DNA of 64,000 bases from Bacteroidales bacterium (lineage in GTDB: Bacteria; Bacteroidota; Bacteroidia; Bacteroidales; ML635J-15), in contig JAFZRE010000033.1 in NCBI GenBank assembly GCA_017620015.1, positions 82,530-146,529 on the forward strand, given 5' to 3'. Shown here one piece after another: positions 35,567 to 44,834 of this stretch (the first letter of the stretch is position 1; every line of letters begins with the position of its first letter). The notes under the pieces were generated by a model. It was not told the DNA's origin and did no database searches. It was given only the letters and a program-made list of their open reading frames with translations. A program made the translations under genes and the position numbers.

Positions 35567-36817
35567 ATGAAAACTTTAATACGCAACATAAAGGAGCTCG
35601 TCAACGTTGACGAAAGCGGTCGCCTGATGGCAAAAGGAGAGGAGATGTCGAAACTCCAGACAATAAAGGATGCATACCTTATTATTAATGACGACAAGAT
35701 TCAATCCTACGGCAAAATGTCGGATTTGAAACCAGACTGGGACGACGACGAGGAAAAGAGCATCGAGATTGATGCAACTGGCAAGATGGTTTTCCCATCG
35801 TTCTGCGATTCGCACACACATCTTGTTTATGCCGGCAGCCGCGAAATCGAATACAGCGACAAGATTCGAGGTCTTAGCTACGAAGAAATCGCAAAGAGGG
35901 GTGGGGGAATCCTAAATTCTGCAGAACGCCTTAGAAATACCAGCGAAGATGAACTCTACAACCAGGCAATGGAACGCATCAACGAAATTATTTCGTTTGG
36001 CACCGGCGCTGTGGAAATAAAGAGCGGTTACGGTCTCGATAACGAAAGCGAACTCAAGATGTTGCGCGTAATCAAGCGCATTAAGGAAACTACTCCGCTG
36101 ATTGTTCGCTCGACTTTCCTTGGAGCACACGCAACTCCGCTGGAATACAAGGAAGATCCTGACGCATACGTAGATAAGATTATAAACGAGATGCTTCCGC
36201 TTGTAGCTGCCGAAGAACTGGCTGACTTTGTGGATGTGTTCTGCGACAAGGGATTTTTCACCACTGAGCAGACCGAACGCATACTTATGGCAGGTATTAA
36301 ATATGGTATGAGACCGAAAATCCACGCCAACGAAATGGCAAAATCAGGAGGAATTCAAGTGGGAGTGAAGTACGACGCTCTTTCGGTTGACCACATCGAA
36401 TACACTGGGGATGAAGAAATTGCAGTTCTGAAGGATAGCGAAACTATGCCGACAATACTTCCCGGCGCAGCATTTTTCCTGAATATGCCGTATGCACCGG
36501 CTCGCAAGATGATTGCCGCAGGACTGCCAGTTGCAATTGCATCCGACTACAATCCGGGCTCATCGCCAGCAGGAAATATGAAGTTTATGATGTCATTGGC
36601 TTGCGTAAACTACAAGATGCTTCCAGAAGAGGCTATTATTGCCGCAACACTGAATTCAGCATACGCAATGGGAGTCAGCGACATAGCTGGAAGTATTACG
36701 GTTGGAAAGAAGGCTAATGTATTTATTACAAAGGAAATACCGTCGATTGAATTTATGCCGTACGCATATTGCACCGACCTGATTGATACTGTAATTCTTA
36801 ACGGACAGATTTTGTAG
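35567..36817 (+). CDS. hutI: Imidazolonepropionase
   Basis: 416 residues of the amidohydrolase superfamily. FCDSHTHLVYAGSREIEY carries the metal-binding HTH and the substrate loop; EIKSGYGLD, ANEMAKSGG and ASDYNPGSSP are typical HutI motifs. It opens the ring of imidazolone propionate to formiminoglutamate, the third step of histidine breakdown. No hutH, hutU or formiminotransferase gene is in the window, so the rest of the pathway must lie elsewhere. Confidence 0.95.
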   Translation: MKTLIRNIKELVNVDESGRLMAKGEEMSKLQTIKDAYLIINDDKIQSYGKMSDLKPDWDDDEEKSIEIDATGKMVFPSFCDSHTHLVYAGSREIEYSDKIRGLSYEEIAKRGGGILNSAERLRNTSEDELYNQAMERINEIISFGTGAVEIKSGYGLDNESELKMLRVIKRIKETTPLIVRSTFLGAHATPLEYKEDPDAYVDKIINEMLPLVAAEELADFVDVFCDKGFFTTEQTERILMAGIKYGMRPKIHANEMAKSGGIQVGVKYDALSVDHIEYTGDEEIAVLKDSETMPTILPGAAFFLNMPYAPARKMIAAGLPVAIASDYNPGSSPAGNMKFMMSLACVNYKMLPEEAIIAATLNSAYAMGVSDIAGSITVGKKANVFITKEIPSIEFMPYAYCTDLIDTVILNGQIL

Positions 36818-36858
36818 GACAATAATATTTAAGACGTTACGTTTATAATAACAAACTG

Positions 36859-37689
36859 ATGAAGATGTTGTTTAGAAATAGGACATTTGTTTTGCTGACG
36901 ATTGGAATAATTTTCCTTTTGTCAGCGACATCTTGTTCCAACATAACATCCACAAAATCATTGTTTTCGGCTATAGAAAAACGTTTTGAGTGCAACTGGT
37001 TCAACAACATCAGATACATGATTTCTGTCATAAGGTTCGATGACGACAACACAGAAAAACGGAGTACCTGCAGTGCTGAATATGTAAGACCCTCGCAACA
37101 TATCCTTAAGACGGATATGATAAACGACGACGGCTACATTTACATTAACGATACAATCTATGCGTTTGCCGGTGGCGAAATGGTTTCGTCGCGTCCCGAT
37201 ATAAACGATTTGGTGCTGGTTGTTATGGACTTATACGGAATGCCTGCCAAAGATGCCATAAATCGCATAAATGATTCTGGAATAGCAAACACATCGGAAT
37301 TTTGCAGTTATACGGACACGACAGACCATAAATATTACATTGTAGGCATTGATGATTACAATGATAACACAATGAATATGAATCAGATATGGTTTGATTC
37401 AAATACATTGTTGCCGAAAATGGTTCAGCGTTCAAAAAACGACGGACATATATATGCGATTACATTCGATAATTTCATCCAAGTCGGTGGCACCGGCTGG
37501 ATTCCGCAAAAAATAACATATTCGAGGGACGGTAAGGTAAAAATTGTCGAACGCATATACGATGCTGTAATTCCGATTTATGAAAAGAAAAAATTGTCAG
37601 TAGATAATTTTTGTAGCAACGAAACCTTGAACGAAATACAGCTTGACCCGAATTCGAATTTCTCGCTGAACTTTATGGTAGAACCGTAA
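36859..37689 (+). CDS. Lipoprotein of unknown function, LolA-like fold possible
   Basis: 276 residues. A signal peptide ends in LLSATSCSN, a credible lipobox with the modified cysteine at about residue 26. The mature part has alternating beta strands with several short motifs (YIYINDTIYAFAGGE, MNQIWFDSNTLLPKMVQR, FDNFIQVGGTGWIPQKITYSRDGK) that resemble outer-membrane lipoprotein-sorting-like domains. That call is tentative. It lies 41 bp after hutI without an obvious promoter between them. Confidence 0.7.
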   Translation: MKMLFRNRTFVLLTIGIIFLLSATSCSNITSTKSLFSAIEKRFECNWFNNIRYMISVIRFDDDNTEKRSTCSAEYVRPSQHILKTDMINDDGYIYINDTIYAFAGGEMVSSRPDINDLVLVVMDLYGMPAKDAINRINDSGIANTSEFCSYTDTTDHKYYIVGIDDYNDNTMNMNQIWFDSNTLLPKMVQRSKNDGHIYAITFDNFIQVGGTGWIPQKITYSRDGKVKIVERIYDAVIPIYEKKKLSVDNFCSNETLNEIQLDPNSNFSLNFMVEP

Positions 37690-37712
37690 AAGTTCAAAGT
37701 TCAAGGTTCAAC
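37690..37712. repeat. GTTCAA tandem repeat (reverse orientation of 450-480)
   Basis: AGTTCAAAGTTCAAGGTTCA is the reverse complement of the TTGAAC tract at 450-480. It fills part of the gap between the lipoprotein gene and the convergent yfhO-like gene. Confidence 0.5.
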
Positions 37713-37807
37713 AATTTAAATTTTTTGCAGTCTCTTTTGTCTTATAATTTATATTATGTAAAATAGGTTTTTGGGAAGATACTCTATCCTGATAGTTTTT
37801 TCAAAAA

Positions 37808-40318
37808 CTAAACTTGATTAGAATCTTGTCGTTTGGTTCTTCTATAATGCCACACTATTGCCCCAACAATCAGCAGAACCAAAAACACCGATACTATCAT
37901 CTCAACTTTCTCCCATTTATGGAATGTCAGTGCTTCGTTGCGAAATTCTACAGTATGCTCACCGGCTGGAATTTCCATTGCTCTAAGCAAATAATCTGCT
38001 CTAAAATATTCTGCTGGATTTCCGTCTATATACGCATGCCAATCCGAACTATAATAAATTTCGGAAAATACAGCCAAAGCATTTTTGTTTGTACGCACAG
38101 AATATTTACGCGAATTCGGATTGTACGGTTTTGCTGCAACCAAAGAAATTTCCGCCGTTGAGTCATGCACATAACTTGCCGACAATCCGCTAAATTCATT
38201 TTTGTTTACGATTGCCGTATTTTTTAGATTCTCGTCATTAAGAGCCAAAACTTCTTCATTGGCACAATCTACATATTTTACAGAATCCACAAACCAAGCA
38301 TTCCCATATGCGTCGGCATTTCTTCGCACCTGATATTGACCATCCTTAAATTTCAGGAAATATCTGATATTCAGCATATTCATTACATTCTTATTGTAAT
38401 GTGCCAGATAAAATTCTATAACATCTTGATAACGAGCGAGCTTTACACCACTATACCCGCCAACAGAATGATGAAATGCCGATGTACGTGCATCGTTGAA
38501 AGCCGAGCCATATTTTGGTTTAATGTTGAATACACGATAATCTACATCGTTGTTTTCGGCAGCCATCTGGTAAATCTGCTTGTCGCCATCATCCGGCTTA
38601 AAGTCCAACGAACTTTCCTTCACATACTTATCCTCATTCAGATACCTGCTGTCAACACCTATAAGGTCAACAAGCACCAACACAGCTATTATTGCAGCAA
38701 TTACCTTGACGTTCTTGAACTTATCGTTAATGAACAACCATAACACAAGCGCAACGGCAAACACAAAAGCGAAAGAACGCCATGCATCAGTTGTCATAAG
38801 ACTTTGACGGTCAGCAATCAAAGCATTCTTAACTTCAGCAGAAAGCGATGAGTCCCCTGCTCCACTGAAATTGCACACAGCTGTCCCCACTATTGCTACC
38901 AACAGGCAGATTATCAGCGTTATACCTGCTGAAATATATAGCGAAATGTTGTATCTTTTTCGGTCAGTTTCTGCAAACACTTGCCTCAATGCCAACACTG
39001 CCATTATCACAGCCGATACACTTGCAATCACAAGGCTCATCGAGGGAGACCTGAATTTGCTATACATTGGCAAATAATTACGCAAGAAATCGTTAAACCA
39101 CGGCAAGTTACCACCCCACGCCATAACGATTCCGATTACTATCACTGCAAGCAACCACCAACGTTCCGGTCCTTTAACTACAAGTAATCCGAGCAAAAAC
39201 AGGAAAACTATAATTGCTCCGAAATACACAGGTCCCGATGTAAACCTCTGATTTCCCCAATACAACGGAGCAATATCATCCTTCTGCAACTTGTAATATG
39301 CCGAACTTTTCGACACAGGTTCGTCGGAACTGCCCCCATAGAATCCTGGAACAAGCAGAGTCATTGTCTCCGCTTTGCCATAACTCCATTCCGATGCATA
39401 TTCCGCATCAAGTCCATCACTTTCGACTGATTGATTTTCTTCTGGATAGATGTAGTTTGGCCTAATAGTCAGTTCCGAACCGCCACGCATAGTCTGCTTT
39501 ACATATTCGGCATTTACCATAAAGTAACGCGATGTTGACAACAGCACAAGAACCGCACATACAACAAGCCCCCCTACTCCTTTGGCAAAATGCACAAACT
39601 CCTTATTCTTAATGGAATACACAAGGTAAGTAATACCGACAACCACAGCCATTATAAGTGTGTAGTAAGTTATCTGTATGTGATTGCACTGGATTTGAAG
39701 TCCCAACGCAATGGTAAACAGCAACATTCCCCACAGATATTTCTTTCGAAAAGCGAGAATCATCCCTGCCAGAATCGGTGCAATCATCGATGTTGCCCAC
39801 GCCTTAGTAATGTGCCCTACTGCAATAATTATTATGTTGTAACTTCCAAAGCCAAAGGCAAATGCACCCAATAGACTCAACCACGGCTTTACTCCCATTG
39901 CCGTCAATGCAACATAAAAGCCAAGCAAGTAAAGGAACATTATTCCCCAGTCACAATTGCGCCCTTCGGGGCCATCACCGATAAATGTAAGTGTAAGCAC
40001 ATATTTCAACGGCTGGAAAATGTTCTTCGATGGAATGTTATGCATCTGATACATAGGCATTCCGCTGAAAGCAGAACTATTCCAGTAGGCATCTTCGCCA
40101 GTTTCGGCCTTGTATTTTGCATATTCCGTTGACGACCACCTATAATTTATCACATCGTCCTGACTGATAATCTTGCCGTTAAGAATCGGATGCATATACA
40201 CAACAGACACAACGAAGAATAGCAGCACTATGCCTGCGTGAGTAATAATCTTCTTTGTCAACGGTTTGATTGTCACAGCATTCACTCCTTTGTTTCTATT
40301 GAAGTCTTTCCTCTCCAA
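37808..40318 (-). CDS. YfhO-family membrane protein
   Basis: 836 residues with about twelve to fourteen membrane helices and a C-terminal beta-rich periplasmic domain (VFSEIYYSSDWHAYIDGNPAEYFRADYLLRAMEIPAGEHTVEF), which is the YfhO signature. YfhO-like proteins have a GT-C glycosyltransferase layout and are linked to glycosylation of lipoteichoic acid in Firmicutes; the substrate here is unknown. ATG 40318 would overlap nadD by 37 bp. The GTG at 40276, with AAAGGAG seven bases upstream, is a good alternative start and would remove 14 residues. Confidence 0.88.
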   Translation of the reverse strand: MERKDFNRNKGVNAVTIKPLTKKIITHAGIVLLFFVVSVVYMHPILNGKIISQDDVINYRWSSTEYAKYKAETGEDAYWNSSAFSGMPMYQMHNIPSKNIFQPLKYVLTLTFIGDGPEGRNCDWGIMFLYLLGFYVALTAMGVKPWLSLLGAFAFGFGSYNIIIIAVGHITKAWATSMIAPILAGMILAFRKKYLWGMLLFTIALGLQIQCNHIQITYYTLIMAVVVGITYLVYSIKNKEFVHFAKGVGGLVVCAVLVLLSTSRYFMVNAEYVKQTMRGGSELTIRPNYIYPEENQSVESDGLDAEYASEWSYGKAETMTLLVPGFYGGSSDEPVSKSSAYYKLQKDDIAPLYWGNQRFTSGPVYFGAIIVFLFLLGLLVVKGPERWWLLAVIVIGIVMAWGGNLPWFNDFLRNYLPMYSKFRSPSMSLVIASVSAVIMAVLALRQVFAETDRKRYNISLYISAGITLIICLLVAIVGTAVCNFSGAGDSSLSAEVKNALIADRQSLMTTDAWRSFAFVFAVALVLWLFINDKFKNVKVIAAIIAVLVLVDLIGVDSRYLNEDKYVKESSLDFKPDDGDKQIYQMAAENNDVDYRVFNIKPKYGSAFNDARTSAFHHSVGGYSGVKLARYQDVIEFYLAHYNKNVMNMLNIRYFLKFKDGQYQVRRNADAYGNAWFVDSVKYVDCANEEVLALNDENLKNTAIVNKNEFSGLSASYVHDSTAEISLVAAKPYNPNSRKYSVRTNKNALAVFSEIYYSSDWHAYIDGNPAEYFRADYLLRAMEIPAGEHTVEFRNEALTFHKWEKVEMIVSVFLVLLIVGAIVWHYRRTKRQDSNQV

Positions 40319-40893
40319 TAACCCATTTTGTCAACGTATTCAAACACTTTTTCGGGCATAAAGAATCGTACATCCTTGCCCTTGCCTATCGAATCACGTA
40401 TAAAACTCGACGAAATTTCTATCAGAGGCGCATCTACGATTTCTATGTTAGAGTTCTCGTATTCAACAATTTCACAACCTGGACGACGATAGACATAAAC
40501 CTTATAGTCTCGCAAAATGACATCATAGTTTTTCCACTTGTGGAAGGTTTCAAGGTTGTCACCGCCGATGAGTATGCTAAAATTGTAGTCGGGATATTTT
40601 TCCGAAAGGTATGTCAATGTATTTATTGTATAGTTTGGCTTAGGCAGGTAAAATTCCACATCCGAAACTCTGAATTTCGGATAGTTGCCTATTGCCAGTT
40701 GAACCAAATGTTGACGCACACGGTCATCGATCAGCGTTGTCGATTTTTTTAGCGGATTATGTGGCGTAACGACAAACCAAAGTTCGTTAACATTCGTATA
40801 TTCAGCAAGATAGTTGGCAATGGCAAGATGTCCGATGTGAATCGGATTGAACGAGCCAAAATAGAGCAATATTTCCCTTTTATTTTGCATCAA
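40282..40893 (-). CDS. nadD: Nicotinate-nucleotide adenylyltransferase
   Basis: 203 residues. GSFNPIHIGHLAIANYL has the nucleotidyltransferase HxGH motif, TPHNPLKK and ISSSFIRDSI complete the active site. It makes NaAD from NaMN and ATP, the substrate of the NAD synthetase encoded at 23.5 kb. It begins 14 bp inside the preceding FKBP gene, indicating operon transcription. Confidence 0.95.
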   Translation of the reverse strand: MMQNKREILLYFGSFNPIHIGHLAIANYLAEYTNVNELWFVVTPHNPLKKSTTLIDDRVRQHLVQLAIGNYPKFRVSDVEFYLPKPNYTINTLTYLSEKYPDYNFSILIGGDNLETFHKWKNYDVILRDYKVYVYRRPGCEIVEYENSNIEIVDAPLIEISSSFIRDSIGKGKDVRFFMPEKVFEYVDKMGYWRGKTSIETKE

Positions 40894-41914
40894 GCAGTTC
40901 TATTTCAAATACCAGTGTGCTGAATGGCGGAATCACGTTGCCATATTTCTGGTCACCGTATGCAAGACGGAACGGAATAATCACAAGGCAGTGGTCGCCT
41001 ACCTGCATATTCATCACGGCTTCCTCCAAACCGACAATCACCTCCTTCTTCCCTATTACAAACGAGAAAGGCTCTGAACGTTCGAGAGTTGAGTCGAAAA
41101 CCGAACCGTCGATAAACGCTGCCGTATAGTCAATTTTCACAGTGCTGCCAACAGAAGGCTTTTTGCCTGCACCTTTATTTATCGTAAGTATGTGCAAACC
41201 GCTGTCGGTCTTTTTCAACGGATAGTTCATATTGATAAGGAAACGGTTTATAAGGCTGTTTTCCTCGTCTATCCGCTTCTGGTACACATCCTTATTTGCA
41301 TTGGCATAGTCAAGGCCAGAAAAAATCTTTTTCATCTTGACATTGAAAACCAAGCGGTCGCCCTTCTTAATGAAAGCAGGAATACTTGCCTTGCCCTGCG
41401 ACTTGACGAAAAACTTTATCGCATCGACCTTAATTACAGCGCTATCGCCTTCGTGCAAAAGCATCAGAGCCTCTTCGATGCAACCTTTGTCGCTTGGTGC
41501 TACAAGTCGCATACGGAACTCTTCGCCAAGGTCAGAACTTGCAAATAGCAGAGAATCAGTTCGTTCCGTGCGGTATGACATATTCATATACATCACATCC
41601 CCAAAATTTGGCGTGCGCTTCGATTTCGAAGCCTTAACAATCTTATATTCAATGCCGTTAGCAGTCTTCAAAAAGACATTTTCGGGACGGTCGACAACGT
41701 ATTCTGCTTCGCCGTTTTCCCCAAAGACAATCATCGTCACCTGACCAGAATCGTTGCTGTACTCCCACTGCGACAGAAGCGAGTCGGCGTCTTCTTCTGA
41801 CACAACCTTAGGTTGCTCCTTAGTGTCGTCATCCTTTTTCTTTTCTTCCTTGCAAGAAAACGCCAGAAATGCCGACAGCAAAATGGTTGTCAATATCAGT
41901 GACTTAATTCTCAT
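40880..41914 (-). CDS. FKBP-type peptidyl-prolyl isomerase lipoprotein (two-domain)
   Basis: 344 residues. Lipobox LAFSC places the modified cysteine at about residue 21, followed by a Lys/Asp-rich linker. The last third is an FKBP domain (VGSTVKIDYTAAFIDGSVFDST, FVIGKKEVIVGLEEAVMNMQVGD, AYGDQKYGNVIPPFSTLVFEIELLD). An earlier stretch (about 85-195) looks like a diverged FKBP unit. It is a periplasmic folding helper attached to a membrane. It overlaps the neighbouring FKBP gene by four bases. Confidence 0.88.
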   Translation of the reverse strand: MRIKSLILTTILLSAFLAFSCKEEKKKDDDTKEQPKVVSEEDADSLLSQWEYSNDSGQVTMIVFGENGEAEYVVDRPENVFLKTANGIEYKIVKASKSKRTPNFGDVMYMNMSYRTERTDSLLFASSDLGEEFRMRLVAPSDKGCIEEALMLLHEGDSAVIKVDAIKFFVKSQGKASIPAFIKKGDRLVFNVKMKKIFSGLDYANANKDVYQKRIDEENSLINRFLINMNYPLKKTDSGLHILTINKGAGKKPSVGSTVKIDYTAAFIDGSVFDSTLERSEPFSFVIGKKEVIVGLEEAVMNMQVGDHCLVIIPFRLAYGDQKYGNVIPPFSTLVFEIELLDAK

Positions 41915-42780
41915 TTTCTTACATCTACAATTTCGATTTCGAATATCAAAGTTGAATATGGTTGTATGTCGCCTTTCCCTTCTGCACCATAACCTATTTT
42001 TGACGGAATTATTATGGTCGCAACACTTCCTTTTTTCATTTTTGCAATGGCATCTTCCCAGCCTGCAATGAATTTTTCTCTTCCTACAATGTATGTCATT
42101 GGCTCACTGCCTAATGTCGTTTCAACAAGAGAACCATCAGCAAGCGTAAGTGTATAATTTACAACGACTTCATCGCCTTGTTTGATAAAATCGCCAGAAC
42201 CTTCATTCTTTTCTATAAAATACAATCCAGACTCCGTTGGTTCTGCTGTTATATTGGCGTTTTTTATGTAGTTTTCAAGGATTTCCATCTCAACATCCTC
42301 ACCGGTATGGAATCGCGACGACATATACTGTTCCATATCCTTCTGATCCATAATGTTTACGAGCCTTACCTTAATAATAATCTGGTCGAGAGCCTCAACT
42401 CCTTCGGGCAAGCGTCCATATTTTTCCGAAAAAAGCAGAAAATTTTCTGCGCTAATCTTGAATATTGCCGAATCTCCCTCGTGCATCATTGCAAGTCCGT
42501 CCTCTATGCTTCCACCCGTATGAGCAGGCTTTTCAAGAGTTTTCATATATTTTCGACCGCTTTCACTTGACTCGAAAAGCACCTTGCCCTTTTCTGTTTC
42601 GTAAGAATAGTTAAGTTCGAGTACATCTCCGATTTGCGGTATTTGACCAGATTCGTTTCGTTCTACAATCCTATATTGCAAACCAGATTCTGCAATATCA
42701 AAATCACCATATTTGTCTGAACAAGAACAAATTACAGCAACAGTTCCAAAAAACAATAATATTTTGAGAAATCCCTTCAT
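41911..42780 (-). CDS. FKBP-type peptidyl-prolyl isomerase lipoprotein (two-domain)
   Basis: 289 residues with lipobox-like VICSC. A diverged FKBP-like domain (about 30-140) precedes a better conserved one (GDEVVVNYTLTLADGSLVETT, YIVGREKFIAGWEDAIAKMKKGS, GYGAEGKGDIQPYSTLIFEIEIVD). Function and cell location are as for the neighbouring gene; the pair appears to be an old duplication. It follows the GldI-like gene by 7 bp. Confidence 0.88.
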   Translation of the reverse strand: MKGFLKILLFFGTVAVICSCSDKYGDFDIAESGLQYRIVERNESGQIPQIGDVLELNYSYETEKGKVLFESSESGRKYMKTLEKPAHTGGSIEDGLAMMHEGDSAIFKISAENFLLFSEKYGRLPEGVEALDQIIIKVRLVNIMDQKDMEQYMSSRFHTGEDVEMEILENYIKNANITAEPTESGLYFIEKNEGSGDFIKQGDEVVVNYTLTLADGSLVETTLGSEPMTYIVGREKFIAGWEDAIAKMKKGSVATIIIPSKIGYGAEGKGDIQPYSTLIFEIEIVDVRK

Positions 42781-42787
42781 AATTCAT

Positions 42788-43369
42788 CTACAATACTACC
42801 TCACCATCGACAGGAAAGTCGGACTCAGGCGTTTTAATGTCAACAATCTCAATGTCATAGACTAAAACGGAATACGGTGGAATCTTGTAGGAATCGCCAG
42901 CAACCCCGAATGCCAGATGCGGTGGAAGAATAAAATAGGCCTTCTCACCTTTTCTCATCAACTTCAAGCCTTCGTTAAGCCCCGATTCGTCCTGATTCAT
43001 ATCTATCTTCATCTTCCTGTTGCCAGTAGCATCCGAATCGTAAAGCACCTCTCCATTCAACAGCGAAGTCTTAAACGAAAACTCCACCACATCACCGCTT
43101 TTAACTTCTACATCATTGGTTTGCGAATAAATCATATAGTACAGTCCAGTTTCCGTTTCCTGCATTTCCCACTTGTGCCGTTGAATGTATTTGTCAATGA
43201 CATCGCGATTTACCTGAATCATATCGCCATTGACCTTTATGCTACCCTCCTGATTTTCTGCCTTGACTTTTGAATAAGGATCCTTAGTCACCTCGTTTTT
43301 CCCATCGTTGGAAGCACACGAAAACAATAAAACAGCAAAAAATGTAATATATAACAAGCTTTTAAACAA
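42788..43369 (-). CDS. GldI-like FKBP peptidyl-prolyl isomerase lipoprotein
   Basis: 193 residues. Lipobox LLFSC, then one FKBP domain with VIDKYIQRHKWEMQETETGLYYMI, LRKGEKAYFILPPHLAFGV and PPYSVLVYDIEIVDI. Length and sequence resemble gliding-motility protein GldI of Flavobacteria; in Bacteroidales such genes occur without gliding. A link to type IX secretion is an inference supported only by the T9SS cargo gene at 53 kb. It is the first of three tandem FKBP genes. Confidence 0.85.
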   Translation of the reverse strand: MFKSLLYITFFAVLLFSCASNDGKNEVTKDPYSKVKAENQEGSIKVNGDMIQVNRDVIDKYIQRHKWEMQETETGLYYMIYSQTNDVEVKSGDVVEFSFKTSLLNGEVLYDSDATGNRKMKIDMNQDESGLNEGLKLMRKGEKAYFILPPHLAFGVAGDSYKIPPYSVLVYDIEIVDIKTPESDFPVDGEVVL

Positions 43370-43381
43370 GGCAATACGATT

Positions 43382-44422
43382 TTAATAAACGTAATTCTTT
43401 AACACCTCGGCATATTCACCCTTGACAAGTTCCTCGAACTTTTTGCACACATTATCAAGAGTATCGTAACTCTCGCCACCAGAAGCGTTTACATGTCCGC
43501 CACCATTGAAATGTTTGGCGCTGACCTCGTTAACATCAAAAGTGCCTTTCGACCGGAAACTGGTCTTGATGAAATTGTCGCGCTCAATGAAAATTGCCGT
43601 GAAAATAATCCCCTCTATCTGCATCGGGATATTGACAAAGTTTTCGGTATCGCCGAACTTTTCATTGTATTTGCGTCTGTCTGCGGCAGTTATATAAATG
43701 TAAGCCGTCTTATATTCAGGCATTACCACCATTCTGCTGCAAGTCACAAAACCCATAAACCTTATCCTGTCCTCCGACCAGGCATTGAACAACCTATTGT
43801 AAATCTTGTTCTTCTCAATGCCGAACTCCATAATCTTGCCCACGACACGAAAAAGATTTGGATTCGATGAGCTATACTGGAAAGAACCTGTGTCGGTAAG
43901 GATTCCCGTATAAAGACAAGTGACCACATCCTTGTTTAAGTACTGCTTCAAATAGGAATTCTCAATAAACTCAAACACAAGTTCGCAGGCCGACGAATAA
44001 GAAGTGTCGGCTATGGTCACATCAGTAAATGTTTCCGTAAACGGATGATGGTCGAGAAGAGCCTTAAAAGCATTAGATTTTTCAAATTGCGGTTGTATGG
44101 CACCAACACGTTTCCGAGCATTCATATCGACGCAGATAATCATATCGGCTTCATCGAGAATTGCAGGGTCGCTTTGTGTCTTCTTTCCGAGAACTTTCAT
44201 TTCCTTCGCACCCGGAAGCCACTTTAGATTGTCGGGATAAAAGCTTGGGCTAATGACAGTTACATTCTTACCAGTCTGTTTCAGGGCATTATACAAGCCC
44301 AACGACGAGCCTATTGCATCACCATCGGGATTATAATGGTGTATAATGACTATATTCTCAGACAGTTTGATTCTGTCTGAGAATATAGCGAGTTCCTTTT
44401 CGAAAGCACTGATGATTGGCAT
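43382..44422 (-). CDS. DHH-family phosphoesterase, NrnA-like
   Basis: 346 residues. HHYNPDGDAIGSSLGL holds the metal-binding NPDGDA motif, DHHPF is the DHH signature, and GGGHVNASGG closes the DHHA1 domain. NrnA-like enzymes degrade short RNA fragments and dephosphorylate pAp; either activity is possible. It is cytoplasmic. It lies 12 bp before the GldI-like gene, so the operon joins it with envelope chaperones. Confidence 0.92.
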   Translation of the reverse strand: MPIISAFEKELAIFSDRIKLSENIVIIHHYNPDGDAIGSSLGLYNALKQTGKNVTVISPSFYPDNLKWLPGAKEMKVLGKKTQSDPAILDEADMIICVDMNARKRVGAIQPQFEKSNAFKALLDHHPFTETFTDVTIADTSYSSACELVFEFIENSYLKQYLNKDVVTCLYTGILTDTGSFQYSSSNPNLFRVVGKIMEFGIEKNKIYNRLFNAWSEDRIRFMGFVTCSRMVVMPEYKTAYIYITAADRRKYNEKFGDTENFVNIPMQIEGIIFTAIFIERDNFIKTSFRSKGTFDVNEVSAKHFNGGGHVNASGGESYDTLDNVCKKFEELVKGEYAEVLKNYVY

Positions 44423-44424
44423 CT

Positions 44425-44808
44425 CTAATCTTCGTCCTCTTCAACTTCCAGAACGAAAGCGCTGTCGCAGTCGGCCTTTGAGTACCACTGGAAAGTTCCA
44501 CCGCTTGTCCTGAAATAAACTTCACTATCTTTCGAGATGATTTTCAACGCCATACGCTTCCACGGAGTGATTCTGCCCTTGTACGACTTGTCAATCCATA
44601 CGTCAACGTAGTAACCAGTAGCATTTTCAAAAGAAAGAGAACACAAATCTGCATCTTTTGGCATCTGCTGCTCATACTCTTCCATACGCGGAAATCCATA
44701 GTCCTCAGGATTAATTCCGTCGGGAATTTCATTTGCTGTCAAAGTCTGCGCCTTTGCGCCGAATGCTAATGCAGCAAAAACAACCAATAAAAAGCATCTA
44801 AGTTTCAT
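44425..44808 (-). CDS. Small secreted protein of unknown function
   Basis: 127 residues with a signal peptide (MKLRCFLLVVFAALAFGAKAQ). The mature part is acidic with a short beta-rich stretch (TGYYVDVWIDKSYKGRITPWKR) that looks like a small carbohydrate- or protein-binding fold, and ends in EVEEDED. I do not recognise a family. It ends 2 bp before the DHH gene and follows the SPFH gene by 26 bp, so it belongs to the same transcript. Confidence 0.7.
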   Translation of the reverse strand: MKLRCFLLVVFAALAFGAKAQTLTANEIPDGINPEDYGFPRMEEYEQQMPKDADLCSLSFENATGYYVDVWIDKSYKGRITPWKRMALKIISKDSEVYFRTSGGTFQWYSKADCDSAFVLEVEEDED

Positions 44809-44834
44809 ATTCTAAAAAATTAAATGTTAGTCAA

